Assembly (NCBI RefSeq): GCF_004214895.1
Contig: NZ_CP035952.1
Location: forward strand, 2,614,501 to 2,678,500
Origin: Pseudomonas tructae
GTDB lineage: Bacteria > Pseudomonadota > Gammaproteobacteria > Pseudomonadales > Pseudomonadaceae
Reading direction: 5' to 3'
Length of the DNA: 64,000 nt
The position numbers were made by a program, and so were the translations under genes. Positions 17,946 to 26,757 of the stretch are shown here, piece after piece; within the stretch, counting starts at the first letter, position 1; every line of letters starts with the position of its first letter. A model generated the notes under the pieces. That model had not been told where the DNA came from. It did no database searches and saw only the letters and a list, made by a program, of their open reading frames with translations.

Positions 17946-20345
17946 ATGAGAAGTCGCCGGATCCACCACGCCCTGCGCTGTTGCGCGCTGTTGTTGCCCT
18001 TGAGCCTGGCCCAGGCCGAAGCGGCCACGCGTACTTACGACCTGGCGCAGGACGATCTGGGCCAGGTGCTGACCCGCTTTGCCGCCGAAGCCGGGGTGGT
18101 GCTGTCGTTTGATCCGGCATTGACCCAGGGCCTGCGCAGCGAAGGCCTGCACGGCCAGTACGAGGTCGAAGAAGGCCTGCGCGCCTTGCTCGCCAGCAAG
18201 GGCCTGGCGCTGATCAAGGAGGCGGACGGGCGCTACAGCCTGGTGCGTGAAGTGAACGAGGCGGGGGCGATCAGCCTCAGTGCCACCGAGGTCACCAGCA
18301 ACCAGTTGGGCACCATCACTGAAGAGAGCCGGTCCTACACCCCCGGCACCATCGCCACCGCCACCCGCCTGGTTCTGACCCCGCGCGAGACGCCGCAGTC
18401 GATCACCGTGGTGACCCGCCAGCACATGGATGACTTTGGCCTCAACAACATCGACGACGTGATGCGCCACACCCCGGGCATCACCGTCTCGGCCTATGAC
18501 ACCGAACGCAACAGCTACTACGCGCGCGGCTTTGCCATTAGCAACTTCCAGTACGACGGCATTCCCTCGACCTCGCGCAACGTCGGTTACTCGGCCGGCA
18601 ACAGCCTCAGCGACATGGCCATCTACGACCGCGTCGAAGTGCTCAAAGGCGCCACCGGCTTGCTGACTGGCGCAGGCTCCCTCGGCGCGACCATCAACCT
18701 GGTGCGCAAGAAGCCGACCGCCGAGTTCAAGGGCCACTTCGCCCTCGGTGCCGGCACCTGGGACAACTACCGCAGCGAGCTGGACGTCAGCGGCCCGCTG
18801 ACTGACAACGGCAATGTGCGCGGCCGGGCGGTGGCAGCCTATCAGGACAAGCACTCGTTTCTCGATCACTACGAGCGCAAGACCAGCGTCTACTACGGCA
18901 TCCTCGAGTTCGACCTCGACCCCGATACCCTGCTGACCGTCGGCGCCGACTACCAGGACAACAACCCCAAAGGCTCCAGCTGGTCGGGCACCGTGCCGCT
19001 GTACAATGGCTATGGCGACACCAACAATGTCTCGCATCATTTCAACAACGCGGCCAAATGGAGCACCTGGGAGCAGTACACCCGCACCGTGTTCGCAAGC
19101 CTTGAGCATCACCTGGACAACGGCTGGGTGGCCAAGGCCCAGCTTGATCACAAGATCAACGGCTACCACGCGCCGCTCGGCTCGATCCAGGGCTACCAGC
19201 CAGGCAAGGACGGCACCGCCGATATCTATGCGCAGAAGTACACCGGCGAGACTGTGAGCAACTCCCTCGACCTGTACGCAAGCGGGCCGTTCCAGCTGTT
19301 GGGCCGCGAGCATGAACTGGTGATCGGCAATTCCTACACGGCCTCGCGCTGGAAGGGCAAGGACTACCGCGATGTCACCTACGCCGACGACATCATCGAG
19401 GACTTCCCTAACTGGAACGGTGACATTGGCGAGCCCGACTGGGGCCCGGTGGCGGCGCGCACCGACGACAAAGTGCGGCAGAACGGCACCTACCTTACCG
19501 CACGGCTGCACCCGACCGACGACCTGACCCTGCTGCTCGGCGGACGCCTGGTCAACTACAGCTACGACGGGATCGATGCCAACAACAAGGAAAACGACCG
19601 CCTGATCCCCTACTTGGGCGCAGTCTATGACCTCAACGACACCTACTCGCTGTATGCCAGCTACACCGATATCTTCATGCCCCAGGACGCCTGGTTCCGC
19701 GACCGCAACGACCGGTTGCTGGACCCGGACGAAGGGCAGAACTACGAAGTGGGCCTCAAGGGTGAATTCCTCGACGGCCGGGTCAACGCCAGCCTTGCCT
19801 ACTTCGAGATCCACCAGAGCAACCGTACCGTCGAAGACAACCAGTACAACGGCGACCCGACCAACCCCGCTGTGGGTTTTGCCTGGATGGGCGTGAAAGC
19901 CAAGACCAAGGGCTTCGAAGCCGAAGTATCGGGTGAGCTGGCGCCGGGTTGGCAGCTGCAGGCCGGTTATACCCACAAGGTGATCCGCGATGACGACGGC
20001 AAGAAAGTGTCGACCTGGGAGCCGGAAGATCAGGTCAGCTTCTACACCAGCTACCAGCTTACGGGTGCGCTGGAACGCCTGACCGTCGGTGGCGGTGCGC
20101 GCTGGCAGGGCAAGGGTTGGCAGGTGCTGCACAACCGGCCCAAGGACATTGACCAGGAATTTGCCCAGGATCCGTTCTGGCTGGTGGACCTGATGGCCCG
20201 TTACCAGATCACCGAGAACCTATCGGCAACGGTCAATGCCAACAACCTGTTCGACAAGCGTTACTACACCAACATCGGTTTCTATAACTCGATGTCGTAT
20301 GGTGATCCGCGCAATTTGATGCTGACCACTCGCTGGGATTTTTGA
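17946..20345 (+). CDS. TonB-dependent siderophore receptor with signalling (STN) domain
   Basis: 799 residues. The signal peptide runs to about residue 28. The STN signalling domain lies at about 35-85 (TYDLAQDDLGQVLTRFAAEAGVVLSFD). The plug begins near 135 (TPRETPQSITVVTRQHMDDFGLNNIDDVMRHTPGI), and the beta-barrel ends in the outer-membrane terminal phenylalanine (TTRWDF). The closest recognisable types are FpvA/FhuE, so a ferric pyoverdine or hydroxamate siderophore from another organism is the likely ligand. With the preceding sigma and anti-sigma genes it forms a complete cell-surface signalling unit that senses its own substrate. Confidence 0.92.
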   Translation: MRSRRIHHALRCCALLLPLSLAQAEAATRTYDLAQDDLGQVLTRFAAEAGVVLSFDPALTQGLRSEGLHGQYEVEEGLRALLASKGLALIKEADGRYSLVREVNEAGAISLSATEVTSNQLGTITEESRSYTPGTIATATRLVLTPRETPQSITVVTRQHMDDFGLNNIDDVMRHTPGITVSAYDTERNSYYARGFAISNFQYDGIPSTSRNVGYSAGNSLSDMAIYDRVEVLKGATGLLTGAGSLGATINLVRKKPTAEFKGHFALGAGTWDNYRSELDVSGPLTDNGNVRGRAVAAYQDKHSFLDHYERKTSVYYGILEFDLDPDTLLTVGADYQDNNPKGSSWSGTVPLYNGYGDTNNVSHHFNNAAKWSTWEQYTRTVFASLEHHLDNGWVAKAQLDHKINGYHAPLGSIQGYQPGKDGTADIYAQKYTGETVSNSLDLYASGPFQLLGREHELVIGNSYTASRWKGKDYRDVTYADDIIEDFPNWNGDIGEPDWGPVAARTDDKVRQNGTYLTARLHPTDDLTLLLGGRLVNYSYDGIDANNKENDRLIPYLGAVYDLNDTYSLYASYTDIFMPQDAWFRDRNDRLLDPDEGQNYEVGLKGEFLDGRVNASLAYFEIHQSNRTVEDNQYNGDPTNPAVGFAWMGVKAKTKGFEAEVSGELAPGWQLQAGYTHKVIRDDDGKKVSTWEPEDQVSFYTSYQLTGALERLTVGGGARWQGKGWQVLHNRPKDIDQEFAQDPFWLVDLMARYQITENLSATVNANNLFDKRYYTNIGFYNSMSYGDPRNLMLTTRWDF

Positions 20346-20374
20346 ACGGCAACAGCCTAGGTGGCAGCGGGCGA

Positions 20375-20887
20375 TTACCCCCAGTGACGTTCATGCTCCA
20401 GCAGCCAGCGCTTGCGTTCGAGTCCGCCGCCATAACCGGTCAGCGCACCACTGCTGCCGACCAGCCGATGACAGGGGATGGCCAGGCTCACCGGGTTCAA
20501 GGCATTGGCCAGGCCCACCGCCCGGGCGGCTGCCGGGTTGCCGAGCGCTGCGGCAATCTGGCCGTAGCTGCGGGTGCTGCCTGCGGGGATTGCGCGTAAT
20601 GCCGCCCACACGCGCTGCTGGAACGGGGTACCGCCCGCCGCCAAGGGTACGCTATCGAATGCCTGCAACTGGCCCGAGCAGTAGGCCTGCACGGCTTCGG
20701 CGAGGTCAGCCAGCCCGGCGGTTTCGCGCAGTTGCACGTCTGCGCCGAAGCGGGTGCGCAGCAGCCGCAGCAGGCGCTTTTCGGGCTCATCGAATTCCAG
20801 CGCCAACAACCGTTGGCCATCACCGACGATCAGCACCTGGCCGATCGGCTCCGGCAGTTGCAGGCGGCGCAGCAGCAGTTCATTCAT
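20375..20887 (-). CDS. ogt: Methylated-DNA-[protein]-cysteine S-methyltransferase
   Basis: 170 residues. The active-site motif PCHRLVG carries the alkyl-acceptor Cys139. The DNA-binding part [33 protein letters not shown] is typical of Ogt/Ada-C. It removes alkyl groups from O6-guanine and O4-thymine in a suicide reaction. The start is MNELLLRRL at 20887; an upstream ATG 15 bp away is in frame but less likely. Its length fits Ogt. It is convergent with the receptor gene, 29 bp apart. Confidence 0.9.
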   Translation of the reverse strand: MNELLLRRLQLPEPIGQVLIVGDGQRLLALEFDEPEKRLLRLLRTRFGADVQLRETAGLADLAEAVQAYCSGQLQAFDSVPLAAGGTPFQQRVWAALRAIPAGSTRSYGQIAAALGNPAAARAVGLANALNPVSLAIPCHRLVGSSGALTGYGGGLERKRWLLEHERHWG

Positions 20888-21128
20888 GGCTCTTGCTCCC
20901 AATGATGGGCGGCGCCTGCATCGGCGTGTATTACCTGGCGTTGCCGCCGACGCTATCTCTTAGCGGCCTGGCCAGTTCCAGATAGTCGATCACTGCCGTC
21001 GGCTGCTCGCATGCCGGCCCTGGCTGAATCGCTGCTGCTCACCCGTCACCTTGAGCGAGGTCGGGTAATTTAACCAATATGATTGAGGGCGGCCAGTGAT
21101 CTTGTAATGGTGATAGGTGATGATTTCT

Positions 21129-21198
21129 ATCGCAGGGCAAGCCCCGCTCTTGAACTGCGTACACCGTCCCGGTGGGAGCGGGCCTTGCCCCGCGATCG
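21129..21198. repeat. Decayed inverted REP pair
   Basis: The left half (TATCGCAGGGCAAGCCCCGC, 21129-21148) and right half (GTGGGAGCGGGCCTTGCCCC, from 21172) are diverged versions of the REP core in opposite orientation. Mismatches and a one-base insertion show that this copy is older than the perfect pair at 16218-16285. Confidence 0.75.
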
Positions 21199-21284
21199 AG
21201 CGCGTAGCGGTCGTCATTCAGACAACTCCAGATGTGCAGGTTGTACCGGCCCCACACGGGACCTGTGTACACCGAACAGGGGCG

Positions 21285-21316
21285 GGGAAATCTTGTACCT
21301 GGGCTATACATTTCCC
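21285..21316. promoter_or_regulatory. Palindrome upstream of pilus operon, possible operator
   Basis: GGGAAAT (21285-21291) and ATTTCCC (21310-21316) are perfect inverted arms around an 18-bp centre that itself contains TTGTAC and TATAC. It lies about 70 bp before the first pilin gene. It may be an operator or part of the promoter; the binding factor is unknown. Confidence 0.35.
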
Positions 21317-21387
21317 TGCGAACTGGCAGGTTTTTCCTTCACTGCTACCCTCAAGGTCAGATCAATCCTGCGTTGAAGGATGACACG

Positions 21388-21915
21388 GTGAAGGGACGCG
21401 TTCTGGCGACACTGCTTGGGCTGATCACGGCCAGCATGGCAGGCGCCGCCGATTTCATGGTTGAAGTCAAAGTGGAAGTGCAGCGCGGCTGCGTACTCAT
21501 CCACCAACCCCGCGATGCTGGCGCCCAGGCCCTGGGGATGCTCGACTTCGGCCGCACCACGCGCCTGGATGCCCCGGCCGGACCGCTCAGCAGCCAACTG
21601 CTGGCCTTGCGCCCGCCACGCCTGGAATGCAACCCCGACACGGCGTATCAGGTGCAGGTCGATGGCGGCCAGCACGGCGGCATTGGCGAAGTGCGTTACC
21701 TGACCAGCAACCAGCCTGCGGCGCAGCCCATTCCCTACCGTTTGTATCAGGACCCGGCCTGGCGTGAGCCCTTGCCGGTCAATGTCGTGCAGCATGCCCG
21801 GGTGCCGGATAGCGGCTCGGTGGCGCTGCCGTTGTACGCGCGTATCGATCGTCTGGCCCAGGTGCCGGCGGTGGGGCGTTACTCGGATCTGCTCAAAGTC
21901 ACCGTCACCTGGTAA
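21388..21915 (+). CDS. Csu-type spore-coat-U-domain pilin/minor subunit (first gene)
   Basis: 175 residues from a GTG start at 21388, preceded by GAAGGA. The signal peptide ends near AGA (residue 21). The mature part fits the spore coat U (SCPU) fold of archaic pilins: an early cysteine (QRGCVLIH), LDFGRTT, a second cysteine (RLECNPDTAYQVQVDGG) and a final donor-like strand DLLKVTVTW. It is more diverged than the next three subunits and may be a minor or adaptor subunit. It heads a seven-gene operon: pilins, chaperone, usher, tip. Confidence 0.75.
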   Translation: MKGRVLATLLGLITASMAGAADFMVEVKVEVQRGCVLIHQPRDAGAQALGMLDFGRTTRLDAPAGPLSSQLLALRPPRLECNPDTAYQVQVDGGQHGGIGEVRYLTSNQPAAQPIPYRLYQDPAWREPLPVNVVQHARVPDSGSVALPLYARIDRLAQVPAVGRYSDLLKVTVTW

Positions 21916-21947
21916 CCGGGGCGGCGCCTGCTAAAGGAACTGGCAGT

Positions 21948-22475
21948 ATGAAACACGTATTGCTGTTGGGCATTGCCCCGATGCTGTTGATCAGCCCCAT
22001 GGCCTTCGCGGCCGTGAGCGGGCAGATCCAGGCGCGCCTGGTGATCAGCAGTGCCTGTCAGATCAGTGGCGATGCAAGCGCTCTGGAAACCTCCGGCGGC
22101 GGCGTGCTGGACTTTGGCAGCCAGGGCCCGAGCTGGACCAACCCGCTGCGTTCGGCCATCGAAGAATCAGCCGGCAACGGCAGCCTGCAAGTACGCTGCA
22201 ACCCGGCGGTGGGGGCCTTTACTGTCAGCATCAATGGCGGCACCAACGGCAATGGCGCCACCCGGCGCTTGAGCAATGGCCGCGAACTGATTGCCTATGA
22301 GCTGTCTGCCGATCCTTCCGGGCGCGCCCATTATGCCATCGGCCAGAGCCGCAACTTTGCGATCACCAGCGCCGCGCAGATTCCGATTCCGATCTACGGT
22401 GCGGTGGTCGCCCATCCCAAGGCGCTGCCGGCCGGTATTTACCGCGACACCCTGATGGTGACCCTGGACTGGTAG
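21948..22475 (+). CDS. Csu-type major pilin (CsuA/B-like)
   Basis: 175 residues. Signal peptide to about residue 22 (FA/AVSGQIQARL). The order VSGQIQARLVISSACQI, LDFGSQGPSWTNPL, LQVRCNP and PIPIYGAVV...YRDTLMVTLDW follows the pattern I recall for Acinetobacter CsuA/B, the major rod subunit. Two cysteines probably form the domain disulfide. It follows the first subunit by 32 bp with SD AAAGGAA, and precedes the third subunit. Confidence 0.8.
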   Translation: MKHVLLLGIAPMLLISPMAFAAVSGQIQARLVISSACQISGDASALETSGGGVLDFGSQGPSWTNPLRSAIEESAGNGSLQVRCNPAVGAFTVSINGGTNGNGATRRLSNGRELIAYELSADPSGRAHYAIGQSRNFAITSAAQIPIPIYGAVVAHPKALPAGIYRDTLMVTLDW

Positions 22476-22492
22476 CACGCAAGGAGTGACTC

Positions 22493-23026
22493 ATGCACCC
22501 AAACCTTTCACGTTTGATCTTCGCCGGTGTCGGCCTGGCGCTCGCGGCCCAGGCCCAGGCGGCCACGGTGACCGGCAATATCACCGCCACCCTGACGCTG
22601 ATCGCCAGTTGCCAGGTCAACGGCGGCAGTGGCAGCAGCGGCCTGAACTTCGGTGCGCTGAACTTCGGCACCCAGGATGCGCTGTTCGTCAACGCCTCGG
22701 GGCAGGTGCTGGGCGGTGGCGGCGGGGCCATGAGCATTCTGTGCTCCAGCGGCACGGTGCCGACTGTCAAGGTGCGTGCCGGCGCCCACGACAGCCAGTC
22801 GGCGGGTGGCACACGGGCGCTGTACGACGGCGTCGCCAACTACGTACCCTATGACTTCTATACCGACGCCGGGCACAGCACGGTGTTGGCCATCGATGGC
22901 ACCATCACCTTGCCCACCAGCACCGGCGTGGCCCAGACGGTCAATCTCTATGGCCTGGCCAAGGGCAAGGCGGGGCTGCCGGCCGGTGTGTACACCGACA
23001 CGGTCGCGGTCGAGCTGAGTTTCTGA
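22493..23026 (+). CDS. Csu-type pilin (spore coat U domain)
   Basis: 177 residues. The signal peptide ends near AQAA (residue 24). SCPU features are TGNITATLTLIASCQV, LNFGALNFGTQ, a second cysteine (SILCSSGTVPTVKV) and the terminal strand DTVAVELSF. SD AAGGAG precedes the ATG. It is 17 bp after the CsuA/B-like gene and 3 bp before the next pilin gene. It is probably a minor subunit equivalent to CsuA or CsuB; the assignment between these is not certain. Confidence 0.8.
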   Translation: MHPNLSRLIFAGVGLALAAQAQAATVTGNITATLTLIASCQVNGGSGSSGLNFGALNFGTQDALFVNASGQVLGGGGGAMSILCSSGTVPTVKVRAGAHDSQSAGGTRALYDGVANYVPYDFYTDAGHSTVLAIDGTITLPTSTGVAQTVNLYGLAKGKAGLPAGVYTDTVAVELSF

Positions 23027-23029
23027 GCC

Positions 23030-23533
23030 ATGACCCGCGGTGTGCCCGCGCTGCTGGCCATGGTTGCCTGGGGCGTGCCGCTGCCGTTGGCGGCGGTCAC
23101 CACCAGCACCTTCCAGGTCAGCGCCACGGTGGCCGCCGGTTGCCTGGTGGTGGGCGGAGTGAGCAACTACGGCAACCTGGATTTCGGCAGCTATTCGGCG
23201 CTGTCGAGCAGCAGCGTGACGACCGCCCTGGGCGGCACCACGGTGACCTTGCAATGCACACCGGGGGTGAGCCTGAGCATGAGTGTCGATGCCGGCCTCA
23301 ACAGTGCCAGCGGCACGCGCAACCTCAAGCGCAGCAGCGGTACATCGCTGGTGGCCTATGAGCTGTTTCGCGACGCCGGCTTCAGCCAGGCCCTGGGCAT
23401 CAACCAGAGCGTTGCGGTGAGCTATGGCGATCCGACGGCGATCAAGCTGCCGGTCTACGCCCGCGCGCAACTGACCGGCATCCTGCCGGCTGGCAGCTAT
23501 ACCGATGTGGTGCAGGTGGTGCTGACGTTCTAG
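23030..23533 (+). CDS. Csu-type pilin (spore coat U domain)
   Basis: 167 residues. Signal peptide MTRGVPALLAMVAWGVPLPLAAV. SCPU features: FQVSATVAAGCLV, LDFGSYSAL, LQCTPGVSLSMSVDAG, IKLPVYARAQLTG and final VVQVVLTF. It starts 3 bp after the previous stop, so translation is probably coupled. It is a minor subunit of the pilus by position; CsuB-like is my best guess. Confidence 0.8.
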   Translation: MTRGVPALLAMVAWGVPLPLAAVTTSTFQVSATVAAGCLVVGGVSNYGNLDFGSYSALSSSSVTTALGGTTVTLQCTPGVSLSMSVDAGLNSASGTRNLKRSSGTSLVAYELFRDAGFSQALGINQSVAVSYGDPTAIKLPVYARAQLTGILPAGSYTDVVQVVLTF

Positions 23534-23569
23534 GCGTCCGTGGAAGATTTCAATCAAAGGAGTGTGTGC

Positions 23570-24361
23570 ATGGAAGTAGGCGCTGGCAGTTCGCGCTTGA
23601 GCTACAACGTTTTGGCCTGCATGGCGGCGCTGCTGGGCAGTGCACCGCTGCAGGCTGCCACGTCGGTGCTGATCTGGCCGATCGATCCGGTCCTTGAGGC
23701 CAACCAGAAAGCCGGTGCGCTGTGGCTGGAAAACCGCGGCGATGCGCCGGCCAACCTGCAGGTGCGGGTGTTCGCCTGGCGCCAGGGCGAGTTTGACGAT
23801 CAGTACCAGGCCCAGCGCGAGATTATCGGCAGTCCGCCAGTGGCCAATATCGCCCCGGGGCAAAAGCAACTGATCCGTCTGACCCGCACCGGCGCCTCGC
23901 CGATCGGCCAGGAACAGGCCTACCGGATCATCATCGATGAAATTCCCCCGGCGTTGCCGGCAGCGGCCAGTGCCGACAAGGCCCAGGCGGCGATCCGCTT
24001 CCAGATGCGCTATTCGGTGCCGCTGTTCGTCTACGGCGAGGGCCTCTGGGGCAAGGCCGATGCCAGCGGCCAGCGCAGTGCCAGTGCCCTGGGCAAACCG
24101 GCACTGAGCTGGCGTCAGGTCTTGGTGCAGGGCAAACCCTATGTGGAAATCCGCAACACGGGCCCTGTGCATGCACGCCTGACTGATGTGGTGCTGCAAC
24201 AGGGCGGCCAAAGCCGGCCGCTGGTGGATGGCTTGCTCGGTTATGTACTGCCCGGCGCGACCATGCGCTGGCCGGCGCCGCAGCCAATGACGGCGGCCTC
24301 GGTGCTCAAGGGCCGGGTCAACGGCCAGGAACCGGCGCAGACCCTGAGCCAGGGCCAATGA
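23570..24361 (+). CDS. Csu-type periplasmic pilus chaperone (CsuC-like)
   Basis: 263 residues from ATG 23570 (SD AAAGGAG). A signal peptide runs to about residue 29, followed by the PapD-like first domain (TSVLIWPIDPVLEANQKAGALWLENRGDAPANLQVRVFAW) and the chaperone signature region (AYRIIIDEIPP). The second domain has RFQMRYSVPLFVYGEG. Archaic chaperones bind SCPU subunits by donor-strand complementation and hand them to the usher. It lies between the pilins and the usher as in csu operons. Confidence 0.88.
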   Translation: MEVGAGSSRLSYNVLACMAALLGSAPLQAATSVLIWPIDPVLEANQKAGALWLENRGDAPANLQVRVFAWRQGEFDDQYQAQREIIGSPPVANIAPGQKQLIRLTRTGASPIGQEQAYRIIIDEIPPALPAAASADKAQAAIRFQMRYSVPLFVYGEGLWGKADASGQRSASALGKPALSWRQVLVQGKPYVEIRNTGPVHARLTDVVLQQGGQSRPLVDGLLGYVLPGATMRWPAPQPMTAASVLKGRVNGQEPAQTLSQGQ

Positions 24362-24406
24362 AGCACTGTTAGCGGCAAGACAACAGGGGCCAGGGAGGAC
24401 CCGGTA

Positions 24407-24427
24407 ATGGTCGGATACTGTGTGTGA
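24407..24427 (+). other. Seven-codon leader ORF overlapping the usher start
   Basis: ATG at 24407, preceded by GGGAGGA, opens a frame of six codons ending in TGA at 24425-24427, which overlaps the usher GTG at 24424. The strong SD belongs to this mini-ORF and is about 24 bp from the usher start. Reinitiation coupling, or a start-site ambiguity for the usher, would explain this. Confidence 0.4.
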
Positions 24428-26757
24428 GCATCTCGTCGGCGCTGCGGGCCTGTGGCCTGACCGTGCTGGGTTGTGGTTCGCTGTTGGCCGGCGAGCTGCC
24501 GCCGCCTCCGGCCTCCCTCGAAGCGGTTGCCGATGCGCCGCTGTTCCTGGAACTGGTGGTCAATCAGATGAGCAGCCCTGAGCTGGTCGCGGTGCAGCAG
24601 CGCGCCGGGCGCCTGTACATGGCCAGCGCTGATCTGCAGGCCGCCGGTATCGAACTGCCGGGCGAGTACGGCGCCGAAGTGGCCCTGGACAGCATCCCTG
24701 GCCTGCACACCGACTACGACAGCCAGGGCCAGCGCCTGGTCGTGCAAGTCCCGCCCAGCTGGCTGCCGACCCAGCGCATCGGCAACCGCCAGTTGTACCC
24801 GGCCAGCGAGGCCCGCAGTAGCTTTGGCGCGCTGCTCAACTATGACCTGTATTTGAACGATACCGACGACGGTGGCCGATATCTGGCGGCCTGGAACGAA
24901 CTGCGTCTGTTCGACGGTTGGGGCACGCTGTCGACCACCGGCCAGTGGCGTCAGTCGCTGGGCGGCAACGATTTTGCCGACAGCCAGGAAGGCTTTCGCC
25001 GCTACGACACCACCTGGCGCTACACCGACGAAGCACGCCTGCTGACCCTGGAAGCCGGTGACGTGCTCAGCGGCGCCTTGCCCTGGACCAGTTCGGTGCG
25101 CCTGGGTGGCCTGCAACTGTCACGGGACTTCGCCGTGCGCCCGGACCTGGTCACCTACCCATTGCCGGCGTTTGCCGGTGAAGCGGCGGTGCCGTCGTCG
25201 GTCGACCTGTTCATCAATGGCTACAAAAGCTCCAGTGCCGACTTGCAGCCAGGCCCTTACACCCTGACCAACGTGCCATTTATCAATGGCGCAGGTGAAG
25301 CGGTGGTGGTCACCACCGATGCCCTCGGCCGCCAGGTGTCGACCACCTTGCCGTTCTATGTCACCAGTAGCCTGTTGCAAAAGGGCCTGGCAGACTTCTC
25401 GCTGGCCGCCGGCAGCCTGCGCCGGGACTATGCGATTCGCGACTTTGCCTATGGCCCGGGGGTCGCTGCCGGGAGCCTGCGCTACGGCCTGAGCGACAGC
25501 TTCACCCTCGAAAGCCACGCCGAGGCGGCGCAATCCCTGGCCCTTGGCGGGCTGGGCGGCAACTGGCAGGTGGGCAACTGGGGGGTGGTCAACGCCGCCC
25601 TGAGCCAGAGCCGCTTCGACAGCCGCAGCGGCCAGCAACTGAGCTTCGGCTACCAGTACAACAGCCAGCGCCTGGGTTTCAATTACCAGCGCCTGCAGCG
25701 GCGCGGCGACTATGCCGACCTGTCGCTGGTCGACAGCCCCTACACCCGCCTGAGCCAGCGCAGCGAGCAGGTCACCCTGAGCGTCAACCTCGAGCGTTAC
25801 GGCAGCCTCGGCGCCGGTTATTTCGATGTGCGCGCCGGTGACAACTCGCGCACCCGCTTGCTCAACCTCAGCTGGAGCAAGCCGCTGTGGGGCAACAGCA
25901 GCCTGTACCTGTCGGCCAACCGCGAGATCGGCGACAGCCAATGGGCAGTGCAGGCGCAACTGGTGATCCCGTTCGACTTGCGCGGCACCCTGAGCTTCAG
26001 CGTCGAGCGCAACAAGGACGGCGAGCGCCAGCAACGGGTCAACTACAGCCGCGCAGTGCCCAGCGAAGGCGGGGTCGGCTTCAACCTCGGTTACGCCGAC
26101 GGCGACCGCCAGGCCTATCGCCAGGCCGACCTCACCTGGCGCCTGCAGTCGGTGCAACTGCAGGCCGGTGCCTACGGCAGCAGTGACAGTATGACCCGCT
26201 GGGCCGATGCCAGTGGCTCGCTGGTGTGGATGGACGCTGGGATATTCGCCGCCAACCGCATCGACGATGCGTTTGTGGTGGTCAGCACCGCAGGCTTTGC
26301 CCAGGTGCCGGTGCGTTATGAAAACCAGTTGATCGGGCGCACCGACAGCAATGGTCACTTGCTGGTGCCCTGGAGCAGCGCCTACTACCGGGCCAAGTAC
26401 GAAATCGACCCGATGGAGCTGCCGGCCAACGTCCAGTCCCCGCAGGTCGAGCAGCGGGTCGCGGTGCGCCGTGGCAGCGGTTACCTGCTGGAGTTCCCGC
26501 TGCACCGGGTGGTGGCGGCCAGCATCGTCCTGGTCGATAGCCACAACCAGGTATTGCCCCTGGGCAGCCAGGTACGCCACGAGCAGAGCGGGGCGCTGGC
26601 GGTGGTGGGCTGGGACGGGCTGGTGTACCTGGAAGGCCTTGCCGAGGACAACGGCTTGCAGGTACAAATCGCCAATGGCGGCAGTTGCCGGGTGCAGTTC
26701 ACGCTGGCGCCCGAGCAGGACCAGGTGCCGCTGATCGGCCCGTTGGTGTGTCAATGA
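24424..26757 (+). CDS. Archaic outer-membrane fimbrial usher (CsuD-like)
   Basis: 777 residues. A weak signal peptide (MSISSALRACGLTVLGCGSLLAG) is followed by the usher N-terminal domain (PLFLELVVNQMSSPELVAVQQRAGRLYM), a long beta-barrel of alternating aromatic strands and C-terminal domains (VPLIGPLVC). It forms the outer-membrane pore through which the pilus is assembled. Start GTG 24424 is the first in-frame candidate giving a signal peptide. A mini-ORF overlaps this start. The 3' end overlaps the tip-subunit start by 4 bp. Confidence 0.88.
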   Translation: MSISSALRACGLTVLGCGSLLAGELPPPPASLEAVADAPLFLELVVNQMSSPELVAVQQRAGRLYMASADLQAAGIELPGEYGAEVALDSIPGLHTDYDSQGQRLVVQVPPSWLPTQRIGNRQLYPASEARSSFGALLNYDLYLNDTDDGGRYLAAWNELRLFDGWGTLSTTGQWRQSLGGNDFADSQEGFRRYDTTWRYTDEARLLTLEAGDVLSGALPWTSSVRLGGLQLSRDFAVRPDLVTYPLPAFAGEAAVPSSVDLFINGYKSSSADLQPGPYTLTNVPFINGAGEAVVVTTDALGRQVSTTLPFYVTSSLLQKGLADFSLAAGSLRRDYAIRDFAYGPGVAAGSLRYGLSDSFTLESHAEAAQSLALGGLGGNWQVGNWGVVNAALSQSRFDSRSGQQLSFGYQYNSQRLGFNYQRLQRRGDYADLSLVDSPYTRLSQRSEQVTLSVNLERYGSLGAGYFDVRAGDNSRTRLLNLSWSKPLWGNSSLYLSANREIGDSQWAVQAQLVIPFDLRGTLSFSVERNKDGERQQRVNYSRAVPSEGGVGFNLGYADGDRQAYRQADLTWRLQSVQLQAGAYGSSDSMTRWADASGSLVWMDAGIFAANRIDDAFVVVSTAGFAQVPVRYENQLIGRTDSNGHLLVPWSSAYYRAKYEIDPMELPANVQSPQVEQRVAVRRGSGYLLEFPLHRVVAASIVLVDSHNQVLPLGSQVRHEQSGALAVVGWDGLVYLEGLAEDNGLQVQIANGGSCRVQFTLAPEQDQVPLIGPLVCQ

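Larger units (their letters stand above)
20888..21387. other. 500-bp non-coding region upstream of the pilus operon
   Basis: No convincing gene is found here; the open frames that cross it are short and not conserved in style. It holds a decayed REP pair (about 21129-21198), a run of GTAC-containing words (21240-21297) and a palindrome at 21285-21316. It must also hold the promoter of the pilus operon. I cannot place -10/-35 boxes with confidence. Confidence 0.6.

Noticed and set aside
17802..20132. Long minus-strand open frame of about 776 codons
   Set aside because: It is antisense to the TonB receptor and fecR-type genes, which have clear homology; the translation is low-complexity and valine/histidine-rich.
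22508..24358. Minus-strand open frame of about 616 codons in the pilus operon
   Set aside because: Antisense to three pilins and the chaperone with signal peptides and SD sites; not a gene.
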